Numbered from the stretch's first letter, positions 13,926 to 21,753 are shown. The stretch: DNA of 23,195 bases from CAZUZD01 sp964624465 (GCA_964624465.1 CAZUZD010000064.1:1-23195), one strand, 5' to 3'. The notes: generated from the sequence alone by a model not told the origin. A program made the numbers and translations.

Positions 13926-15149
13926 GTGACGATCAGCCCGATTCAGCATGGGGGCAACCAATATGCGATCCGCCAGCGGCTCAAGCTGGGTGACCGGCCG
14001 CTGCTGGATGTCTCGGTGAGCATGAACCCGCTCGGGCCGCCGCGCTCGGCGGTCGAGGCGGCTCGCAAGGCGCTGGACCGCGCCCACCAGTATCCGGAGC
14101 CCGGCTGCCCGCGCCTGGTCGACCAGATCGCGCAGCAGCACGGGGTCGCGCCCGAGAACGTGATGGTCGGCGCCGGCACCTCGGAGATCATCAGCCTGAT
14201 CGCCCAGGTCAAGCGCGAGCCGCTGAAGCAGCTGGCCCGCGACCTCGGCCAGCCCGACCTGCCGCTGTCGCACCTGATCGAGCCGATCTACGCCGAGTAC
14301 CGCCGCGCCAGCTCGCTCAACGACCTGCCCACCGAGATCTGGAGCCGGCACGCGCTGGCCTGGTCGACCGACTTCCTGCCCCCGAAGGCCCGCGGCATCT
14401 TCTGGACCGGCAACCCGATCAGCCCGCTCGGCCACGTCTACGAGCGCGACCAGCTGCTGGCGGCCATCGACGCGGCCCGCGACCTGCTGGTCGTGGTCGA
14501 CGAGGCGTACCTGGCGTTCTTCGCCGACGAGCCGACCCGGACCGTCGTGCCGCACGCCCCGGGCCGCTCGAACCTGATCGTGCTGCGGTCGGTGACCAAG
14601 GTCTACGCCATGCCCGGCCTGCGGGTCGGCTACGCGATCGGCCCGGCCGACCTGATCCAGCAGCTCCGGCAGTTCCAGAACCCCTGGGCCGTCGACGCCG
14701 CCTCCGAGGCCGCCCTGGCGGCCGCCCTGGCCGAGCCCGACTACCTCGACCAGACCGTCGAGCTCATGACCACCCAGGCGGAGTGGCTCACCGACCGGAT
14801 CTGGGACATCCCCGGCCTGCGGCCGGTGTGGCCCGGCCGCGAGCGCCCGGCCGACGCCCCCCCGAGGCCGAACTGGGTGCTGGTCAGCCTGGTCGACACC
14901 CCCTGGAACTCGGTGCAGCTCCAGGAGGGCCTGGCCCGCCGCGGCATCTACGCCCGCGAGTGCTCCAACTTCCAGGGCCTGGAACCCGGCTCGGTCCTCA
15001 CCGGCGCCGACCAGACCGTCGTCACCCGCGGCCACCTCCGCTTCGCGGTCCGCAGCGCGGCCGAGAACGACAAGGTGGTCACCGCCCTCAAGGCCCTGAT
15101 GAGCACCACCCCCGAGGCCAGCGGGGCCCTCAGCGCCGCCGAGCGCTGA
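13926..15149 (+). CDS. PLP-dependent class I/II aminotransferase, CobD (threonine-phosphate decarboxylase)-like
   Basis: 407 residues. The start of the protein, HGGNQYAIRQRL followed by LLDVSVSMNPLGPP, matches the opening of CobD and histidinol-phosphate aminotransferases (HGGN, NPLGPP). PLP-site residues are visible: N163 (WTGNPISPLG), D192 and Y195 (VVVDEAYLAFF), S222 and K225 (LRSVTKVYAMPG, the Schiff-base lysine), R233 (GLRVGY). C-terminal HLRFAVRS holds the substrate-carboxylate Arg. A roughly 40-residue insertion near 95-140 separates it from typical CobD (about 360 residues). No cobalamin or histidine genes are in the window, so the substrate is uncertain: L-threonine-phosphate, histidinol-phosphate or another amino acid are all possible. 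The GTG start at 13926 has GAGGGA at suitable distance. Confidence 0.85.
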   Translation: MTISPIQHGGNQYAIRQRLKLGDRPLLDVSVSMNPLGPPRSAVEAARKALDRAHQYPEPGCPRLVDQIAQQHGVAPENVMVGAGTSEIISLIAQVKREPLKQLARDLGQPDLPLSHLIEPIYAEYRRASSLNDLPTEIWSRHALAWSTDFLPPKARGIFWTGNPISPLGHVYERDQLLAAIDAARDLLVVVDEAYLAFFADEPTRTVVPHAPGRSNLIVLRSVTKVYAMPGLRVGYAIGPADLIQQLRQFQNPWAVDAASEAALAAALAEPDYLDQTVELMTTQAEWLTDRIWDIPGLRPVWPGRERPADAPPRPNWVLVSLVDTPWNSVQLQEGLARRGIYARECSNFQGLEPGSVLTGADQTVVTRGHLRFAVRSAAENDKVVTALKALMSTTPEASGALSAAER

Positions 15150-15175
15150 GCCTGCCGACAGGCACCGAGGATCAC

Positions 15176-15228
15176 CGACGGCGGCCACCGACCCCTCCAC
15201 GGGTGCGGCGGCCGCCGTCGCTCGTTTT
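15176..15228 (+). terminator. likely intrinsic terminator after the CobD-like gene
   Basis: CGACGGCGGCC (15176-15186) pairs perfectly with GGCCGCCGTCG (15210-15220), an 11-bp stem 27 bp past the stop. A short T run (TTTT, 15225-15228) follows four bases after the stem. This is the best canonical terminator in the window, although the 23-base loop is long. Confidence 0.6.
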
Positions 15229-15367
15229 CCGGTCGCAGGCGCAGGCCACGGGCCCGAGGTGATACCGATCGCGTCCGGCGTCGAAGGATCGAGCAGGCTG
15301 GAACCGCCGCCAGTGGCCCCCGCCGGGGGCCCGGGTCCGGCCCGCCCGGATCCGAGCTCGACGGCCC

Positions 15368-16075
15368 ATGTTCCCTCGCAGCCATTTTGCCGCCGACGCC
15401 TTCCCGCCACGCTACTTCGCCGACCGGACACGATCCCCCACGCCGCCCCCGTCACCGCCACCGATCGACCCGGTCCCGACACTCTCCCCGGACATCGCGA
15501 GGCCCTTCGAGAGCGGCTTCCCGGGCGCGCCGCCTGGATCCGGCTGGTCGGTCCGTGGCGGGAGCTGGGCGCAGGTGGATGGACTCCTGCGGGCCTCGGC
15601 CCGAGCGGACGAGGACCCGAAGGTGCTGGTCTGGTCGGGCACACCAGTCTCGTCCGAGGTCGAGGTGGGGTTGCTCGTGCGGCTGGATCGCCCGGGGGTG
15701 GACCCCGACGAGCGGGCCCGGACCGGGGTGAGTGTGCGGGTGGACGCGCGGACCGGCCACGGGTACGGGCTGGTGCTCCGCCAGACGCCCGCCGGCCGGG
15801 TAGTGCAGTTCCTCAACGACCGCGTCGCCTGGGGCCGTGCCTGGCGGTTCGACTGGTCGGCTGGCCACTGGTACGCCCTGCGCCTGCGGGCCCGGGGCCC
15901 CGTGCTGGAGGGGAAGGCCTGGCCCGCCGCCGCCCCGGAGCCCGAGGCCTGGCCCTACCGCCAGGAGGGCTGGGTGGACCGGCCCTCGGGGACCGTTGCC
16001 CTGATCGGCGGCCCCCCCGGCCGCGGCTTCGAGGGCTCGTTCCGCCCGCTCCCACCGGGTGGGGCCCGCCCCTGA
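15368..16075 (+). CDS. uncharacterised protein: phage-structural-like N-terminus plus beta-sandwich-like domain
   Basis: 235 residues. The first 20 read MFPRSHFAADAFPPRYFADR, with repeated F-P-x-x-x-F-A units. Such FxPRYF-rich N-termini occur in phage structural proteins, from memory. A Pro-rich linker (22-46, PTPPPSPPP) follows. Residues 47-230 resemble the concanavalin-like DUF1080/LamG-type fold: GWSVRGGSWAQVDGLLRA (59-76), alternating strands, HGYGLVLRQ, RFDWSAGHWYALRLRARG and a closing GTVALIGGPPGRGFEGSF. That domain usually binds carbohydrate or acts as a structural jelly roll. There is no signal peptide or membrane helix. No other phage gene is nearby. It sits between a terminator and a palindromic gap, as a single-gene unit. 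Start by ATG at 15368; only a weak GAG upstream. The function is unknown. Confidence 0.6.
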   Translation: MFPRSHFAADAFPPRYFADRTRSPTPPPSPPPIDPVPTLSPDIARPFESGFPGAPPGSGWSVRGGSWAQVDGLLRASARADEDPKVLVWSGTPVSSEVEVGLLVRLDRPGVDPDERARTGVSVRVDARTGHGYGLVLRQTPAGRVVQFLNDRVAWGRAWRFDWSAGHWYALRLRARGPVLEGKAWPAAAPEPEAWPYRQEGWVDRPSGTVALIGGPPGRGFEGSFRPLPPGGARP

Positions 16076-16382
16076 TCTCGGTGGAGCGCGGGACGGACCA
16101 ACCACCGTGCCGCGGAACCAGATTTCCCCGCACACGACGGACCCCGCACGGCCCGCCGTCCGGACCGATCTCGTTGCCGTGAAACCAGATCGGCCCAGAC
16201 GGCGGACCCGGCGAGGGATCAGGACCACGAGGCTCCCGGGTGCGACGGGAGCCGTCTCGCTCGGGTCTGGACGCGTGCGGCGATCGGTCCGGGGGCGGCT
16301 GGTACACGCTTCGCTGCTGGAGCCAGTCCCCCCGGATCGTCGCTGACAGCGGTCCCCATCGCTCGCCTCGCGGAGCCCAGCC
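16076..16382. repeat. intergenic region with diverged palindromic repeats
   Basis: A 307-base gap with no convincing gene. A near-palindrome lies at 16153-16205: CCGCCGTCCGGACCGATCT pairs with 16187-16205 at 17 of 19 positions, with a 15-base loop. A related half-copy around 16114-16146 (GGAACCAGATTT then ACGACGGACC) aligns with 16181-16208. The motif AACCnGATCGG...CGGACC is shared with the structure near 9536-9561. Confidence 0.6.
16153..16205. repeat. imperfect 19-bp inverted repeat (dispersed palindrome family)
   Basis: Arms 16153-16171 and 16187-16205 are complementary at 17 of 19 positions; the loop is 16172-16186. It shares the AACC-n-GATCGG ... GCGGACC core with arm 2 of the 9.5-kb structure, so the two are probably copies of one repeat family. 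Confidence 0.6.
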
Positions 16383-18374
16383 GTGTCGCTGCTCGAGACC
16401 CTGCGGAGCTGGCAGCCGCCGAACCTGCTCGACCTGCTGCTGATCAGCGTCCTGATGCACCGCCTGCTCGTGCTCTTCCGGGGCACGGCGACGCTGCACG
16501 TCACGGCGGCACTGGCCCTGCTCTGGCTGCTGCAGGGGGCCGCCGTCGAGCTGAACCTGGTGCTGACCAGCCGGTTCCTGGAGTGGCTCGGCACCGCGGC
16601 CGTGCTGCTGATCGTGGTCGCCTTCCGTGACGAGATCCGCGAGGTGCTGCTCCAGACCAGCCCGCTGCGCCTGATCTGGGGCCGGCCGCAGCCGCAGTCC
16701 GCCTCCAGCCGGCTGCTCGACGTGACCGCGGCCGTCGCGCGCATGGCCGAGGCCCACGTCGGCGCCCTGGTCGTGTTCCAGAACCGCGACCGCCTCGGCG
16801 AGCTGGCCCGCGACGGCCTGATCGTGGGCGCCCGCCTCAGCGGACCGCTGATCGAAGCCCTCTTCACCAAGGAGAGCCCGGTCCACGACGGGGCCCTGAT
16901 CGTCCGCGGCGATCGCATCGACCGCGTCGGCACCATCCTCCCCCTGACCCGCCGCCCCGACGTGCCCGCGCAGTACGGCACCCGTCACCGCGCAGCGATC
17001 GGCCTGAGCGAGCAGTCCGATGCCGTGATCCTGGTCGTCTCGGAGGAGCGGGGCGAGGTGTCGGTGGTGCATCGCGGCCAGGTGCTGGTGGCCGGGACGG
17101 CCGAGGAGACCGCGCGCCTGCTCCGGCGGCTGCTGCGCTGGGAGGACGACGAGGCCAGCCGCCTGCGGGCCCTGCGGCGCGAGGCGCTCCGTCAGGCGGT
17201 GGGCTTCGGGCTCACGGTCCTGCTCGTGCTCGGCTACTGGACGGTCTTCTTCGGCCGGCAGAGCTCGGTGACGTCGCTGGACGTGCCGCTGGAGTTCCGC
17301 AACACGCCGCCGGGCCTGGAGCTCGACGGAATCTCGGCCGAGCGCGTCGAGGTGCAGGTGCGGGGCCAGCGGCCCCTGATCGAGGACCTGAAGGCGCGCC
17401 CGAACCAGATCGGGGCGATCGTCGACCTCAAGGGCCTCCGAGCGGGCGGCCGTCAGACGGCCCCCCTGGGCGCCGAGAATATCGAGCGGCCGGTGGGGTT
17501 GACCATACTCCGGATCGTGCCGCCCAGCGTGTCGTTCGACCTCGAGCAGCTGGCCGAGCGCGAGGTGCCGGTGGTCGTCCGGTTCGATGGCCCGACGCCG
17601 GCGGGGCTCCAGATTGCGGTCAGCCCGCGCACCGTGCGGCTGATCGGCCCGGCCACCGTCCTGGGGCGGATCGAGTCGATCGGGACCGAGCCGCTTCCGA
17701 CGGCCGGACTGGACGCCTCGCCACCGGTGCCCCCCCGGTCCGTGTCGCTGGCCCCGTTCGACGGCCGGCTCCGACTCGCCGAGGGCCAGGGCCGGAGCGT
17801 GCGGGTCACCCTGGGGCGGGCCGCGCCTGCGGCGCCGTCAGCCCCCGAGCCGGCCGGCGAGGTACCCCAGCCCGAAGAGCGTCAGGGCCAGCCCGAGCAG
17901 CAGCAGCAGGGTCGCGACGGGGGCGGCCTCGACCAGCCCGGCCAGGGCGCGGAACCACGCCGGCCAGACCTCGGCGAGGACCTCGACGTCGGACTCCAGG
18001 TCCACCAGCCCGTGCCGGCCGGCGGGTGCAACGGCGTCGGGGTCCGCCTCGATGCCGAGCAGCGTGGTGGTCCGCGACTCGCGGCCGCGCGGCATCAGCA
18101 CGGCCTCCAGGGCCTCGGCGGCCGCCTCGCCGCTGGGGTACCGATCCTCGGGCCGCCTGGCGAGGAGCCGATCGACGACCACACCCAGGCCCGGCGGCAG
18201 GTCGATCAGGTCGCCCAGGGGGATGGGCTGGCCGCTGAGCCGCTGGCCCAGGCGCTCCAGGGGCGAGTTGCCGGGGAAGGCGTGGCGACCCGAGATCACC
18301 TGGTACATCAGGCAACCCAGGCTGAACAGGTCGCTGCGGCCGTCGACCTCGCGGCCGCAGGCCTGTTCGGGTGA
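16383..18374 (+). CDS. cdaA: diadenylate cyclase (CdaA) fused to YbbR/CdaR regulatory region
   Basis: 663 codons from a GTG at 16383, with CGGAG seven bases upstream. Residues 14-80 form three membrane helices as in CdaA, followed by VVAFRDEIREVL. The DAC domain (about 100-240) holds the catalytic motifs: DGA at 169-171 (PVHDGALIV) and RHR at 201-203 (YGTRHRAAIGLSEQSDA). It should join two ATP into c-di-AMP at the membrane. Residues 273-290 are a further helix. Two YbbR-like repeats follow (about 298-385 and 392-477), the extracytoplasmic fold of CdaR, which normally is a separate gene that modulates CdaA. Recognisable sequence ends near residue 480. The frame then runs another ~180 residues, Gln/Gly/Ala-rich, antisense to the kinase gene, to a TGA at 18372-18374; no frame has a stop before 18238. 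glmM, the usual partner gene, is absent here. Confidence 0.9.
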   Translation: MSLLETLRSWQPPNLLDLLLISVLMHRLLVLFRGTATLHVTAALALLWLLQGAAVELNLVLTSRFLEWLGTAAVLLIVVAFRDEIREVLLQTSPLRLIWGRPQPQSASSRLLDVTAAVARMAEAHVGALVVFQNRDRLGELARDGLIVGARLSGPLIEALFTKESPVHDGALIVRGDRIDRVGTILPLTRRPDVPAQYGTRHRAAIGLSEQSDAVILVVSEERGEVSVVHRGQVLVAGTAEETARLLRRLLRWEDDEASRLRALRREALRQAVGFGLTVLLVLGYWTVFFGRQSSVTSLDVPLEFRNTPPGLELDGISAERVEVQVRGQRPLIEDLKARPNQIGAIVDLKGLRAGGRQTAPLGAENIERPVGLTILRIVPPSVSFDLEQLAEREVPVVVRFDGPTPAGLQIAVSPRTVRLIGPATVLGRIESIGTEPLPTAGLDASPPVPPRSVSLAPFDGRLRLAEGQGRSVRVTLGRAAPAAPSAPEPAGEVPQPEERQGQPEQQQQGRDGGGLDQPGQGAEPRRPDLGEDLDVGLQVHQPVPAGGCNGVGVRLDAEQRGGPRLAAARHQHGLQGLGGRLAAGVPILGPPGEEPIDDHTQARRQVDQVAQGDGLAAEPLAQALQGRVAGEGVATRDHLVHQATQAEQVAAAVDLAAAGLFG

Positions 18375-19133
18375 CATGTAGTCGACGGTCCCGACGGCGA
18401 TCCCGTCGGCCGTGGCGAAGGTGGACTGCTCATCCCCTTCCATCAGCACGGCCAGGCCCAGGTCGAGTACCCGCACCCGGCCGTCCTCGCCGAGCAGCAG
18501 GTTGGTGGGCTTGATGTCGCGGTGCACGATCGCCTGGGTGTGGGCGTGGCCCAGGCCCCGGGCCGCCTGGGCGGCGATCGAGGCCACCTCGAGCGCCGGC
18601 AAGGGCCCCTCGCGGCGGTAGCGGGCGCCCAGGCTCTCGCCGGCGACGTACTCCATGACCAGGTACAGGGTGTTGCCGACCTGGTCGGCGTCGTAGGCCC
18701 GCACCACGTTGGGGTGGTCGAGCCGGCCGACCAGCTTCATCTCGCGCTGGAAGCGGGGGATGATGCGGGGCTTGCTGACGATCTCCGGCGCGATCACCTT
18801 GAGCGCCACCACCCGGCCCATGAGCAGGTGGTGGGCCTTGAAGACCCGGCCCATGGCGCCCGAGCCGATGCGGTCGAGGATCACGTACTTGCCGACGGAC
18901 AGCCCCTGCGGCTTGTTCCGGAGCAGGCGGTCGGCCTGGTAGGTGGTGAGCACCCCCTCGCGGACCAGCCGGCGAGCCAGGGGGGCGGCGTCGAAGGGGA
19001 GCTGGCCGTCGAGGACCCGGCGCCGGAGCTCCTCGAAGGTGCGATCGGGCAGGATGCCGGCGCGCTGGATCACCCGCATGAGATCCGCCGGCGGCGGCTC
19101 GCCCCGGCTGGCTGGCTGGTCGGTGGTCGCCAT
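17838..19133 (-). CDS. Hanks-type Ser/Thr protein kinase with C-terminal membrane anchor
   Basis: 431 residues from the ATG at 19133 (MATTDQ...); an upstream ATG at 19193 would add 20 low-complexity residues. Residues 15-80 form a conserved-looking N-terminal segment with LVREGVLTTYQADRLL, which precedes many planctomycete kinase domains. Kinase motifs: P-loop IGSGAMGRV (89-97), K112 (VALKVI), HRDIKPTN (204-211; D206, K208, N211), DLG (224-226) replacing DFG, GTVDYMSPEQ (248-257) and DLFSLG (268-273). A juxtamembrane region with many acidic residues leads to one helix (about 400-425) at the extreme C-terminus, so it is tail-anchored with no external sensor such as PASTA. All catalytic residues are present. 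It converges on, and overlaps, the 3' end of the diadenylate cyclase gene. Confidence 0.92.
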   Translation of the reverse strand: MATTDQPASRGEPPPADLMRVIQRAGILPDRTFEELRRRVLDGQLPFDAAPLARRLVREGVLTTYQADRLLRNKPQGLSVGKYVILDRIGSGAMGRVFKAHHLLMGRVVALKVIAPEIVSKPRIIPRFQREMKLVGRLDHPNVVRAYDADQVGNTLYLVMEYVAGESLGARYRREGPLPALEVASIAAQAARGLGHAHTQAIVHRDIKPTNLLLGEDGRVRVLDLGLAVLMEGDEQSTFATADGIAVGTVDYMSPEQACGREVDGRSDLFSLGCLMYQVISGRHAFPGNSPLERLGQRLSGQPIPLGDLIDLPPGLGVVVDRLLARRPEDRYPSGEAAAEALEAVLMPRGRESRTTTLLGIEADPDAVAPAGRHGLVDLESDVEVLAEVWPAWFRALAGLVEAAPVATLLLLLGLALTLFGLGYLAGRLGG

Positions 19134-19236
19134 CGCGCGGCCGTCGCTCCCGGTGGCCCCGCCTCGGGCCCGGATGCCCCGGCCCCCCGGCACGTGCCGG
19201 GGGCGCCCGCTCGGGAGGCCCGGACGCGGGCCGTCG

Positions 19237-19304
19237 AGCCTCCCCCTGGAAAAGACCCCAGGCCGCCGCCCGGGTCAAGAGCGTTCAGCCGCCCCCTGGA
19301 AAAA
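19237..19304. repeat. direct repeat spaced exactly 50 bp in divergent promoter region
   Basis: AGCCTCCCCCTGGAAAA (19237-19253) recurs as AGCCGCCCCCTGGAAAA (19287-19303), with one mismatch in 17. The 50-bp offset places both on the same helical face. They lie in the 273-bp gap between the divergent kinase and HAD genes. A minus-strand TTGACC (19278-19273) sits between them. They may be a regulator binding pair for either gene. Confidence 0.5.
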
Positions 19305-19406
19305 CCCGGCCCCGACCGCCAGAATGGCCGCCAACGCTCCCGCCGCCCGGCGGGACCGCGCGAACCGCCCCGTCGCCCCGGCCCACCGGCCCGAGAGCCC
19401 ACGACG

Positions 19407-20309
19407 ATGACATCCGCCGCCGACCCCCAGGCCCCGCTCCGCTCCTTCCGCAAGACGGCCGACTTCTTCGTGGGCATCGACAGCGACGGCTGCGCCTTCG
19501 ACACCATGGAGGTGAAGCACAAGGAGTGCTTCATCCCCCAGATCATCAACCACTACGGCCTGGCCGCCGTCTCCAAGTATGCCCGCGAGGCCGCCGAGTT
19601 CGTCAACCTGTACTCGAAGTGGCGCGGGATCAACCGCTTCCCCGCCCTCACCGGCGCCTTCGACCTGCTGATCGAGCGCCCCGAGGTCCGCCGCCGCGGC
19701 TTCCGGGTCCCCAAGGTCGCCGGCCTCCGCGACTGGATCGGCCGCGAGACCAAGCTGGCCAACTCCGCCCTCAAGGCCGAGGTCGAGCGCCAGGGCGACC
19801 CCGACCTGACCCAGGCCCTGGCCTGGAGCGAGGCCGTCAACCGCATGATCGCCGAGGTCGTCCGCCACGTCCCCCCCTTCCCGCTCGTCCGCGAGTCGCT
19901 CGAGAAGCTCGCCGGCCAGGCCGACGTCATGGTCGTCTCGGCCACCCCCGGCGAGGCCCTCACCCGCGAGTGGGCCGAGCACGACCTGGCCCAGTACGTC
20001 GGCCTGATCGCCGGCCAGGAGCTCGGCAGCAAGAAGGAGCATCTGCACCTCGCCGCCGGCCCCGACCGCTACGAGCGGCACCACGTGCTCATGGTCGGCG
20101 ACGCCCCCGGCGACCGCGCCGCCGCCGAGGCCAACGGCGTGCTCTTCTACCCCATCGAGCCGGGCCGCGAGGACGAGTCGTGGCAGCGGTTCTACGACGA
20201 GGCCCTGCCCCGCTTCTTCGGCGGCACCTACGCCGGCCCGTACATGCACGGCCTGATCGAGCGCTTCGAGGCCCTGCTGCCCGCTACCCCCCCCTGGGCC
20301 ACCGCCTGA
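19407..20309 (+). CDS. HAD-superfamily hydrolase (probable phosphatase)
   Basis: 300 residues. HAD motif I is VGIDSDGCAFD (22-32), with nucleophile D25 and D27. Motif II is the Ser in VMVVSAT (S178), motif III the lysines at 209-210 (GSKKEH), and motif IV GDAPGD (231-236). A large helical cap lies between motifs I and II (about 35-165), as in C1-capped phosphatases. Motif IV has GDxxxD with the Ala/Glu-rich helix AAAEANG after it. The ATG at 19407 has GAGAG upstream; the frame continues further 5' only through sequence antisense to the kinase. PPi-phosphofructokinase follows after 65 bp on the same strand, so it could dephosphorylate a sugar phosphate in the same pathway; that is inferred from position only. 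Confidence 0.85.
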   Translation: MTSAADPQAPLRSFRKTADFFVGIDSDGCAFDTMEVKHKECFIPQIINHYGLAAVSKYAREAAEFVNLYSKWRGINRFPALTGAFDLLIERPEVRRRGFRVPKVAGLRDWIGRETKLANSALKAEVERQGDPDLTQALAWSEAVNRMIAEVVRHVPPFPLVRESLEKLAGQADVMVVSATPGEALTREWAEHDLAQYVGLIAGQELGSKKEHLHLAAGPDRYERHHVLMVGDAPGDRAAAEANGVLFYPIEPGREDESWQRFYDEALPRFFGGTYAGPYMHGLIERFEALLPATPPWATA

Positions 20310-20374
20310 CCGCTCCCTGACCGCGCCGTCGCGTCCCGACCTTTCGACCCAGTCCCAGCCCAGCGGATCGTGCC

Positions 20375-21670
20375 ATGCCCGCCCGCAACGTCGTCGTCGC
20401 CCAGTCGGGCGGCCCCACCTGCGTCATCAACAACTCCCTGCGCGGGATCATCGACGGCTGCCGCGCCCGGCCCGACACGTTCGGCACCGTCTTCGCCGGC
20501 CGCTTCGGCATCGAGGGCGTCCTCAAGGAGGAGCTGATCGACCTCTCGGCCACGCCCGAGGAGGAGATCGCGCTGCTGCGCACCACGCCGGCCGCCGGCT
20601 CGATCGGCACCTGCCGCTACAAGCTCAAGCCGGGGCAGGACGACGACTTCACGCGCGTCGTCGACGTCTTCAAGGCCCACAACGTCGGCTACTTCTTCTA
20701 CATCGGCGGCAACGACTCGCAGGACACGGCGCACAAGGTCAGCGTCCTGGCCCACGAGCAGGGGCTCGATCTCGTCGCCGTCGGCGTGCCCAAGACCATC
20801 GACAACGACCTGGGCGACCCCGAGTTCACGCTGCTCGACCACTCGCCCGGCTACGGCTCGGTCGCCCGCTACGTGGCGCAGTACGTCCGCCAGGCGAACG
20901 AGGAAAATGCGGGGAGCTGCCCGCCCGACCCCGTGCTCGTGATCCAGGCCATGGGCCGCAAGATCGGCTACCTGCCGGCCGCCGCCCGCCTGGCCGACCC
21001 GCGCCGCGAGATGCCCCTGCAAATCTACCTCGCCGAGTCGGGCCTGAACCTCGAACAGCTCGGCCACAATGTCATCAAGCAGCTCGAACGCGACGGCCGC
21101 TGCATCGTCGTCGTCAGCGAGGGCTTCGACGTCGGCGACGTGGGGGCCGTGAAGGACAACTTCGGCCACACCATGTTCTCGGCCAGCCAGACGACCGTCG
21201 CCCAGACGGTGGTCAACTACCTCAACAGCCTCAAGTTCCCCGTGCCCGGCAAGGCGCGTGGTCAGGTGCCGGGCACCGACTGGCGCAATGCGATCGCCTA
21301 CGCCAGCACGGTCGACCTCGACGAGGCCTACGCCGTGGGCCGGCACGCGGTGACGATCGCCCGCGAGGACGGCAACGGCTTCATGGCCACGATCCTCCGC
21401 GACCACGGCCAGTCGGCCTACGCCGTGCGCTACGACAAGGTGCCGCTCGAGAAGGTCGCCGTCCGCGACCGCGCCTTCCCGAAGCAGTGGATCGCGCCCA
21501 GCGGCTACGACGTCACCGACGAGTACCTCGCCTACGCCCGCCCGCTGATCGGCGACGACTGGGTGAGCATCCCGCTCGTCGACGGCCTGGCGCGGTTCGC
21601 CCGCATCAACCAGACGGCCCTAACGCCCCGCAAGCTGCCGGCCTATGTGCCGCAAACCTACCGCAAGTGA
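20375..21670 (+). CDS. pfp: 6-phosphofructokinase, pyrophosphate-dependent type
   Basis: 431 residues. The N-terminal nucleotide/PPi site QSGGPTCVINNSL (10-22) is typical of the PfkA superfamily. GGNDS (111-115), where ATP enzymes usually have GGDGS, and PKTIDND (139-145), where ATP enzymes have PGTIDND, mark the PPi-using class; the Lys of PKTIDND blocks the ATP alpha-phosphate site in characterised PPi enzymes. D143 is the catalytic base. The middle-domain MGR (AMGRKIGYLPAAARLAD) and EGF (VSEGFDV) motifs bind fructose 6-phosphate. It would catalyse the reversible fructose-6-phosphate/PPi reaction, allowing glycolysis or gluconeogenesis. 6-phosphogluconate dehydrogenase follows after 83 bp on the same strand. 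Start at ATG 20375; ribosome binding site not obvious. Confidence 0.92.
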   Translation: MPARNVVVAQSGGPTCVINNSLRGIIDGCRARPDTFGTVFAGRFGIEGVLKEELIDLSATPEEEIALLRTTPAAGSIGTCRYKLKPGQDDDFTRVVDVFKAHNVGYFFYIGGNDSQDTAHKVSVLAHEQGLDLVAVGVPKTIDNDLGDPEFTLLDHSPGYGSVARYVAQYVRQANEENAGSCPPDPVLVIQAMGRKIGYLPAAARLADPRREMPLQIYLAESGLNLEQLGHNVIKQLERDGRCIVVVSEGFDVGDVGAVKDNFGHTMFSASQTTVAQTVVNYLNSLKFPVPGKARGQVPGTDWRNAIAYASTVDLDEAYAVGRHAVTIAREDGNGFMATILRDHGQSAYAVRYDKVPLEKVAVRDRAFPKQWIAPSGYDVTDEYLAYARPLIGDDWVSIPLVDGLARFARINQTALTPRKLPAYVPQTYRK

Positions 21671-21753
21671 TTGGCCTTCGACATTCTCACAAGCTGGGCC
21701 ACTGAACCGGCCCGGCGGTCCCTCTCCTTCAGACACGAAACGCGAGACCCGCG

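Noticed and set aside
13863..15644. Long minus-strand open frame opposite the CobD-like gene
   Set aside because: Low-complexity antisense shadow; the plus-strand frame has all PLP-site residues.
18522..19406. Upstream in-frame extension of the HAD hydrolase
   Set aside because: It is antisense to the kinase catalytic domain and low complexity; the ATG at 19407 precedes the family sequence.
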